NCBI RefSeq assembly: GCF_900188345.1
Contig: NZ_FZOD01000003.1
Location: forward strand, 124,001-188,000
Length of the DNA: 64,000 nt
Source: Streptosporangium subroseum
GTDB taxonomy: Bacteria; Actinomycetota; Actinomycetes; Streptosporangiales; Streptosporangiaceae
Direction of reading: 5' to 3'
The notes under the pieces were generated by a model. The model made no database searches and was not told the DNA's origin. It worked only from the letters and a program-made list of their open reading frames with translations. Below are positions 33,059-40,900 of this stretch, piece by piece; the first letter of the stretch is position 1; every line of letters begins with the position of its first letter. A program made the position numbers and the translations under genes.

Positions 33059-36000
33059 TTGGTTGACAACTTTGCGCTGCTCGAACCGGTCCACAAGGCC
33101 TTCGAACAGCAGGTGCGACGAACCCCTCAGCGCACAGCGATCATCGCCGGAACGGCCCGCACGACCTACACCGACCTCAACGCCCAGGCCAACCGGACAG
33201 CCCACGAACTCATCTCCCGGGGAGTGGGGCGAGGCTCGACCGTCGGCGTGTGCCTGAACCGCGACGAGACACTGATCGCGGCGCTCCTGGGCGTCTGGAA
33301 GACCGGCGCCGCCTACGTGCCGCTGGACCCGGCCTACCCGGCCGACCGTCTGAGGTTCATCGTCGAGGACGCCGGGGTGTCACACACGGTGACCTCCGCG
33401 GCGCTGTCGGAGCGACTGCCGGAGCGCGGCCTCGTCCTGACGGACACGCTCGGTGAGCGCCCGTGGAACGATCCGGACCTGCCGAGCGACCCGGCCGACC
33501 TGGCCTACCTCATGTACACCTCCGGTTCGACCGGCCGCCCCAAAGGCGTCGCCATCGAGCACCGCAACGTGATGACGCTGCTGCGCTGGGACGCCGGCCA
33601 CTTCACCGCCGAGGAGCTGTCCGGGTTCCTCGCCTCGACCTCCGTCTGCTTCGACCCGTCCGTCCCCCAGCTCTACCTTCCCCTGCTGCTGGGCGGCACG
33701 GTGATCATGGCGGAGAACCCCCTCGCGCTGCACACGCTGCCCGCCGGGGACGAGGTCACGATGATCAGCGCGGCGGCCTCGGCGCTGACCGCACTGCTGC
33801 GGGAGCCTCTGCCCCCGGGCGTGCGCACGGTGCTCTCCAGCGGTGAGCCGGTGAGCCGGGCGCTGGCCGACCGCGTCTTCGCCAACCCCGGCGTGCGGCG
33901 CATGGTGAACCTGTACGGGCCGACCGAGTGCACCGTGCACTGCTGCGCCCAGGAGATCTCCAGGGACGAGACGGACGAGCCGCCGATCGGCACGCCGTAC
34001 GCCTGGTCGGAGCTGTCGGTGCGCGGCGCCGACGGCGAGGCGCTCGGCGACGACGAGCTCGGCGAGTTGTGGGTGGCCGGTCCGCTGGTCGGCCGAGGCT
34101 ACCTGAACCGGCCCGAGCTGACCGCCGAGCGGTTCGTGACCGACGCCGGGGGCGTGCGCCACTACCGCACCGGCGACCTGGTCCGCAGGAAGGACGGGGT
34201 CTACCTCTACGGGGGGCGGATCGACGACCAGGTGAAGGTCGCGGGCTTCCGGGTCGAGCTGGGCGAGGTGCAGGGCAGGCTGGTGCGCCACCCGCTGGTG
34301 AACCATGCCGTCGTGCTCGCCCCCAGCGACGAGGAGGGCACCCGGCGACTGGTCGCCTACGTCGAGCCGGCCGGTCCCGGCCTCGACGACGGGCTGTTGC
34401 GGTCCTGGCTGCGCGACTGGCTGCCCGACTACATGGTCCCCTCCAGGATCGTGTTCCTCGACACCATCCCCGTGGGTCCCACGGGGAAGGCCGACCGCTC
34501 CCGGCTGCCCGCGGTGACGTTCTCCTCCGCCACCGTGAGTGCGGCCGAGATCGAGTACGTCGCCCCCCGCGGCGAGACCGAGCAGCGGCTCGCCGCCATC
34601 ACCGCCGAGGTGCTCGGCGCCGAGCGGGTCGGCGTCCACGACCACTTCCTCGACCTGGGCGGGCACTCCCTGGCCGCCGCCAGGATCTGCGCCAGGATCG
34701 GGCAGGCGCTCGGGGTCCGCGTTCCGCTGACGACGTTCCTGGCGCGGCCCACGGTCGCCGAGCTGGCGTCGTATGTCGCCGAGGCCGCCCCGTCAGCCGT
34801 GACGCCGCTGATCCGCCACGCCGGGCGGACCGGCTATCCGCTGACCGGCCCCCAGCTCGGCATGTATCTGCTGCGCGAGGTCAGCCACAACCCCGGCTCC
34901 ACCGCCATCGCCTTCCGGCTCGGGCTGCGCGGTCTCACCTCGGCGGAGCCGCTGCGGGCCTCGTTGGACGCGATCGTGCGCCGCCACGAGGCGCTGCGCT
35001 CCGTGGTCGTGGACGGTGTGACCGAGGTCGGACCGCCGGTGCCGGTGCCACTGGACGAGCATCGCCCGGCTTCGGCGGAGGAGGCCGACGAACTGCGGCG
35101 GGCCGCGGTCGCCCATGACTTCGACGTCTCCCGGGAGTCGCCGCTGCTGCGGGCCACCCTGCTGTGGTCGGGGGCGGACAGCGCGGAACTGGTGCTCCTC
35201 ACCGACCACCTCGTGTTCGACGGCTGGTCGCTGGGAGTCGTCATGCGGGAGCTCCTCGACGGGCTCACCCGCCCCGGCGTCCCGGAGTCCGCGCCGCCGT
35301 TCCAGATCGGCGACGTCGCGTTGCGCGAGCAGGCGGCCACCGGAGACACCGAGGCGTTGCGGGCCTTCTGGTCCGAGGAGTTCGCCGGGGCGGTCCCGCC
35401 CTACGAATTGCTGCCTCGCCGGGGCGACCACCCCAGCTCCCTGCGCGGCGAGCGCCTGGTGCGCCGGATCGACCCGGCGACGACCGCACGGGTCGGCGAG
35501 CTCGCGGCCGACTGCGGCGCCACCCCGTTCGCCGTCTACCTGACCGTGCTCGGCATGCTGGTCGCCGGGCTGACCGACCGGCGGGACGTCGTCCTCGGCG
35601 CCGCCGTGGCCGATCGCGCCGAAGACGGCCTGGAAGCCGTGGTCGGCCTGCTGGTCGACGTGGTGCCGGTACGGCTGCGCCTGGAGGACGGGCTGTCGCT
35701 GCGTGCGGCCGTACGGCACGCGGGAGCCGTGACCGCCCGCGCGATGGACCACCGCGCGCTGCCCGCGTGGGAACGGGTCGAGGCCGGCGGCGTCGAGCGC
35801 CCGCCCGGCGCGGTGCCGGCGCCTGTCACGCTCTCGACCCAGCCACCGGAGGTCCCGCTCTCCCTGGAGCGTGAGGGCGTGGGCGTGGACCTGATCGGCG
35901 AGCTGGACGCGGGCAGCGCCCAGGCGCCGCTGATCGTCTACGTCAACGCCACGGTGGCCGGCCCCGAGCTCCAGGTCGAGTACGACGTGGAACATCTGGA

Positions 36001-37936
36001 CCGGGCCGGGGCCGAGATCCTCACCGACCGCCTGGTCCGCCTGCTGGCGGACGCGCTGGCTCACCCCGACCGGCCGCTGTCGGCGTTCGAGGTGGTCGGC
36101 GCCGAGGAACGGGCGGCGCTGCTGGCGGCGGGGACCGGGGTGCCGCTGCCGGCCGACGCGCCGCGAACCGTGGTGGAGGCGGTGCTGGAGCAGGCCGTAC
36201 GGCACCCGCACGCCCCGGCGGTCGTCGACGCCGACGGCGTCCTCACCTACGGCGAGCTGGCCGGCTGGTCGCGACGGGTGGCCGCGGCGCTCGGCCCGGC
36301 GGCCGCGGGTGCCTGCGTGGGCGTGTGCCTGCCCCGCGACCGGTACCTCCCCGCGGCACTGCTGGGCGTGCTGCTCGCCGGTGGCGCCTACGTCCCGCTC
36401 GACCCCGGCCACCCGCTCCAGCGGCTCCGCAACCAGGTCGACGACTCCGGCACCAAGGTGATCATCGCGGCGGGCGAGGGGCTGGCGGTGGCCGAAAAAC
36501 TGGGCGACACCGTCATCGACCTGGCCGGGCTGTCCCCGGCGGAAGCCGTACAGAACAGGGCGAACCCCGATGACCTGGCCGGACCGTTCCCGGCGGAAGC
36601 CGTACAGGACAGGACGAATCCCGATGACCTCTCCCAGGTGCGACCCGGGGACCTCGCCTACGTCCTCTACACCTCCGGCTCCACCGGCAGGCCCAAGGGC
36701 GTCGAGATCACCCACGCCAACCTCGCCGCGTTCGTCGCCTCGATGAGGATCACCCCGGGGATCAGGCCCGACGACGTGATGCTCGGCCTGACGCCGTTCT
36801 CGTTCGACGTGTTCGGCTTCGACCTGTGGGTGAGCCTCTGCCACGGCCTGCGACTGGAGCTGCTGGGCCAGGGCGACACGCTTGACGGGCGGGCCGTCGC
36901 GCGGCGGATCGAGGAGGCGGGGGTCACGCTGATGACCGCGACCCCGACAACGCTGCGCATGCTGGTCGCCTCCGGCTGGCGCGGCGGGGACCTGCGCGTG
37001 GTCAGCATCGGCGAGGTGCTCGACCCCGCCCTCGCCGGTGACCTGCTGGAGCGGGTCGCCGAGCTGTGGAACGCCTACGGCCCCACCGAGACCACGATCT
37101 ACTCCACCATGATCCAGGTCACGGCCCCGGTCGGCGACCAGGTGTCGATCGGCACGCCGCTGGCCGGGGAGCGCGCCTACGTGCTCGACCGGGCGGGTCG
37201 CATGCTTCCCGCCGGAACGCCCGGAGAGCTGTGGATCGGCGGCGCCGGCGTGGCCAGGGACTACCGGGCCCGGCCGGAGCTGACCGCCGCGGCCTTCACC
37301 GAGGACCCGCTGGGCGGGCGCCGCTACCGTACCGGCGACCTGGCCCGCTGGCGGCCCGACGGCACGCTCGACTTCCTCGGCCGCCGGGATCGGCAGGTGA
37401 AGGTCCGCGGCCACCGGATCGAACTGGGCGAGATCGAGACCGTGCTCCGCGAGAGCGTCGCCGACGCGGCCGTGACCGTGTACGGCGGCGACCACCTGGT
37501 CGGCTACCTCGCCGCGCCGCCGGGGACCGACACCGGCGGCCTGGAGCGGCGCCTGATCTCCCGGCTCCCCGACTACATGGTCCCCCGCCGCTGGGTGCTC
37601 CTGGACGCCCTGCCCGTCACGGCCTCCGGCAAGGTCGACCGCACCGCTCTGCCCGAACCCGGCGGGGAGGCCCCGCGGGTGCCGCCGAGCACCGAGGCCG
37701 AGCTGCTGGTCGCCGAGGTGTGGTCCGCCGTGCTGGGCCGCTCCGGCCTCGGCGCGCACGACGACTTCTTCGCCCTCGGCGGTCACTCCGCGACCGCCGC
37801 TCTCGTGGCGGCCCGGCTGAGCGACGCCCTGGACCTGCGGGTGCCCATGCGCCTGCTGTTCGAAGGGCGGACGCTGGCCGACTACGCCGCGCGGCTCGAG
37901 TCCCTGCTCCTGGACGACCTGGAGACGGGGTCATGA
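33059..37936 (+). CDS. Nonribosomal peptide synthetase, A-PCP-C-A-PCP
   Basis: This is a 1,625-residue protein with a TTG start with GATGGAG 7 bases upstream. A1 is at ~15-490 (YTSGSTGRPKG), PCP1 ~505-575 (LGGHSLAA, carrier Ser ~535), C ~585-1005 with DHLVFDG (catalytic second His kept), A2 ~1035-1500, and PCP2 ~1540-1610 (LGGHSATA). With no starting C domain it loads residue 1 and adds residue 2. Specificity residues read by eye are about DPPSLSLVHK for A1 and DVFTVIAIYK for A2; neither matches a code I can name. No epimerase or methylase domain and no MbtH partner is seen. A 54-base tandem duplication lies before the A2 phosphate loop (36521-36628). Confidence 0.93.
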   Translation: MVDNFALLEPVHKAFEQQVRRTPQRTAIIAGTARTTYTDLNAQANRTAHELISRGVGRGSTVGVCLNRDETLIAALLGVWKTGAAYVPLDPAYPADRLRFIVEDAGVSHTVTSAALSERLPERGLVLTDTLGERPWNDPDLPSDPADLAYLMYTSGSTGRPKGVAIEHRNVMTLLRWDAGHFTAEELSGFLASTSVCFDPSVPQLYLPLLLGGTVIMAENPLALHTLPAGDEVTMISAAASALTALLREPLPPGVRTVLSSGEPVSRALADRVFANPGVRRMVNLYGPTECTVHCCAQEISRDETDEPPIGTPYAWSELSVRGADGEALGDDELGELWVAGPLVGRGYLNRPELTAERFVTDAGGVRHYRTGDLVRRKDGVYLYGGRIDDQVKVAGFRVELGEVQGRLVRHPLVNHAVVLAPSDEEGTRRLVAYVEPAGPGLDDGLLRSWLRDWLPDYMVPSRIVFLDTIPVGPTGKADRSRLPAVTFSSATVSAAEIEYVAPRGETEQRLAAITAEVLGAERVGVHDHFLDLGGHSLAAARICARIGQALGVRVPLTTFLARPTVAELASYVAEAAPSAVTPLIRHAGRTGYPLTGPQLGMYLLREVSHNPGSTAIAFRLGLRGLTSAEPLRASLDAIVRRHEALRSVVVDGVTEVGPPVPVPLDEHRPASAEEADELRRAAVAHDFDVSRESPLLRATLLWSGADSAELVLLTDHLVFDGWSLGVVMRELLDGLTRPGVPESAPPFQIGDVALREQAATGDTEALRAFWSEEFAGAVPPYELLPRRGDHPSSLRGERLVRRIDPATTARVGELAADCGATPFAVYLTVLGMLVAGLTDRRDVVLGAAVADRAEDGLEAVVGLLVDVVPVRLRLEDGLSLRAAVRHAGAVTARAMDHRALPAWERVEAGGVERPPGAVPAPVTLSTQPPEVPLSLEREGVGVDLIGELDAGSAQAPLIVYVNATVAGPELQVEYDVEHLDRAGAEILTDRLVRLLADALAHPDRPLSAFEVVGAEERAALLAAGTGVPLPADAPRTVVEAVLEQAVRHPHAPAVVDADGVLTYGELAGWSRRVAAALGPAAAGACVGVCLPRDRYLPAALLGVLLAGGAYVPLDPGHPLQRLRNQVDDSGTKVIIAAGEGLAVAEKLGDTVIDLAGLSPAEAVQNRANPDDLAGPFPAEAVQDRTNPDDLSQVRPGDLAYVLYTSGSTGRPKGVEITHANLAAFVASMRITPGIRPDDVMLGLTPFSFDVFGFDLWVSLCHGLRLELLGQGDTLDGRAVARRIEEAGVTLMTATPTTLRMLVASGWRGGDLRVVSIGEVLDPALAGDLLERVAELWNAYGPTETTIYSTMIQVTAPVGDQVSIGTPLAGERAYVLDRAGRMLPAGTPGELWIGGAGVARDYRARPELTAAAFTEDPLGGRRYRTGDLARWRPDGTLDFLGRRDRQVKVRGHRIELGEIETVLRESVADAAVTVYGGDHLVGYLAAPPGTDTGGLERRLISRLPDYMVPRRWVLLDALPVTASGKVDRTALPEPGGEAPRVPPSTEAELLVAEVWSAVLGRSGLGAHDDFFALGGHSATAALVAARLSDALDLRVPMRLLFEGRTLADYAARLESLLLDDLETGS

Positions 37937-37995
37937 CCAAGGTCGTCGACGGAAACAGCGACCCGGTCACGAGACCGACGGAGGAGACCCCATGA
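37933..37995 (+). CDS. 20-codon mini-ORF bridging the two NRPS genes
   Basis: The ATG at 37933 overlaps the TGA of the first NRPS (ATGA), and its own TGA at 37993-37995 overlaps the ATG of the second (ATGA). It encodes 20 residues, Thr/Asp/Pro-rich (MTKVVDGN...EETP). It may simply keep ribosomes on the message so that both synthetases are made in step; a separate peptide function is unproven. GAGGAG at 37981-37986 is a separate ribosome site for the second gene. Confidence 0.35.
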   Translation: MTKVVDGNSDPVTRPTEETP

Positions 37996-40900
37996 CCGTC
38001 AGCGACGAGCGACGGAGCGCCCTCACGGCCCGGCTGTCGGCCGCGCGCCGCGCCGCCGCCCAGGCCCTCCCGGCGATTCCCGCCAGGGAGGCGACCGGTG
38101 GCTCCGCTCCCCTGTCCCCCGCCCAGGCCCGGCTGTGGTTCCTCGACCAGCTCGACGACCTGGCCGCCTACAACGTGCCCACCGCCGTACGGCTGCGCGG
38201 CCCGCTGGACACCGCCGCGCTGCTGGGCGCCGTACGCGACCTCGCGGACCGGCACGAGGTGCTGCGCAGCCTGATCACCGACGAGGGCGCCACCCCGGTC
38301 GACGCCGACCGGGTCCCGATCACGGTCGAGGACCTCGACGACCACGACCTGCTGGAGGCGCGGCTGGAGGAGGAGTTCGCCCGCCCGTTCGCGCTGGGCT
38401 CCGAGCCGCCCACCCGTGTCCTGCTGCTCCACCTCACCGGCGCCGGCGAGCACGTCCTGGCGCTGACCGTGCACCACATCGCCTTCGACGCCTGGTCGCG
38501 GAACCTGGCGCTGGCCGAGCTGGCCGCCCTGTACGCGGCACGGCTCGACCTGGCCGAGCCGCCCGCACCGCCGCAGGTGCGGTACGCCGACTACGCGACC
38601 TGGCTGGCGGGGCAGCCGGAGGGAGACCTCGCCTGGTGGACCGAACGGCTGGCCGGGCTCGAACCGGTCCTGGACCTGCCCGTGGACCGGACCCGGCCGT
38701 CGGTCGCCGACTGGTCGGGCTCCACCGTCCCGGTGCGGCTGGCGCCCGCGCTGACCGCCAGGGTCCGCGAGGTCGCCGCCGAGACCGGCTGCACGCCGTT
38801 CATGGTGCTGCTGGCCGCCTGGCAGGAGCTGCTGGGCCGGATCTCGGGCAGCGACGACGTGCCGGTCGGCGTGCCCGAGACGGGACGGCTCCACCCCGAC
38901 ACCGCGCGCATGCTCGGTTGTTTCGTCAACACGCTCGTCCTGCGCGGTGACAGGTCCGGCGAGCCGACCGGCCGTGAGCTGCTGTCCCGGACCAAGGACG
39001 CCGTGCTGGACGCCCTCACCCACCGCGACGTGCCCTTCGAGCGGATCGTGGAGCACCTGCACCCCGAGCGCAGCCTCGCCACCACGCCGATCTTCCAGGT
39101 GCTGCTCAACGTCCTGGACGACCGCCCGCAGGCGCTGGACTTCCCCGGCGTGACCGTGGAGCACGTGCAGGCCCCGCTGCGCACCGCCAAGTACGACCTC
39201 AACCTCGCCTTCGTCAACGAGGGTGAGGAGTACGACGGCGAGCTCACCTACCGCACCGACCTGTTCGACGCGTCGACCGTGCGGCGCATGGCCGGCTGGT
39301 ACCTGAACCTGCTGGAGGGTGTGCTCGCCGACCTGGACGCGCCCGCGGCGGCCGTACCGCTGGAGCCGGCGGACGGGCCCCTCGTCTCGGGCTCGCGGAC
39401 GCGGATGGATCTGACCCGGACGCTGCACGCGGTGATCGGCGACCGGATACGGCAGACGCCGGAGGCGACCGCCGTGGTGGACGTCTCCGGATCGCTCACC
39501 TACGGCGAGGTGGACCGGCTGGCCGACCGCCTAGCCCGTCACCTGGTCGCGGCCGGGGTGCGGCCGGACGAGCCGGTCGGCGTGCTGGTCGGCCGGCACT
39601 CCGGGCTGGTCCCCGCGCTCCTCGGCGTGCTGCGGGCGGGCGGCGCCTACATGCCGATGGAGACCGCCTATCCCGACGACCGGCTCGCGTACATGCTGGA
39701 GACGGCCGGCGCGCGGGTCGTGCTGGCCGATCGCGAGCACGCCGGTCGGGTCCCCGGCGCGCTGGTCCTGTCCGACCTCATGGCCGCCGGGCCCGACGAG
39801 CCCCTGGAGGTCGACGTCACCCCCGGCCACCTCGCGCATGTGATCTTCACGTCCGGCTCCACCGGGCGGCCCAAGGGGGCCGCGATCGAGCACCGGTCGG
39901 CGCTGCACTACCTGCACGGCGTGACCGAGCTGGTGTCCGACGTCTACGAGTCCTACGGCGTGGTCTCCACGATTGCCTCCGACCTGGTGATGACCTGCCT
40001 GTACGGCGCGCTCGTCCGGGGCGCCGCGGTCCATCTCCTGGACCAGGACGCCGCCGTCGACCCGGACGCGTACGCCGCCTATCTCGCGGCCCATCCCGTC
40101 GATGTGATCAAGATGGTGCCCAGCCATCTGGAGCTGCTGGCCGCCCACGGCGACCTGACGCGGATGCTGCCGCGCAGGCTGCTGATCCTCGCCGGTGAGG
40201 CGACGTCGTGGGAGCTGGCGGAACGCATCCGCGCGGCCCGCCCCGACCTGGAGGTGCAGATCCACTGCGGGCCGACGGAGACGACGGTCTCGGTGCTCGG
40301 CGGCCCGGTGCCCGGCTCGCCATCGGGGTCGGGGTCGGTTCCGCTGGGCCGCCCGCTGCCCGGCGTCGACTGCTACGTCGTCGACCCGGCGGGCCGTCCG
40401 CTGCCCGCCGGGGTGCCGGGCGACCTGTGGGTGGCCAGCCCCAGCCTGGCCCGCGGCTACCTGAACCGCCCCGACCTGACCGCCGAACGGTTCGTCCCCG
40501 ACCCGGTGACCGGAACCGCCCGCTGCTATCGCACCGGCGACCGGGTCCGGCTCAACTCCGCCGGGCTCGTGGAGTTCCTCGGCCGGGTCGACGACCAGGT
40601 CAAGATCAGAGGCTTCCGGGTGGAGCTGGGCGAGGTGAAGGCCGCCCTGCAGGAGCAGCCCGGAGTCCGGGAGGCCGCGGTGCTGCCGGTCGGTGAGGGC
40701 CGCTCCCGGCGGCTGGCCGCCTGGGTCGCGCCCGCCTCCGTGGACCTCTCCGCGCTCCGGGCGGGGCTGCGTGAGCGGTTACCCGACTACATGGTCCCGC
40801 CCGTGATCGTCGTCCTCGACGAGCTGCCGCTCACCCCGCTGGGCAAGGTCGACCGCGCCCGCCTGCCGATCCCCGAGGCGGCGCCCGCCGCGGAGCGGGT

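Noticed and set aside
34793..37786. 997-codon minus-strand frame across the first NRPS
   Set aside because: Antisense shadow; the plus strand has complete A, C and PCP motifs.
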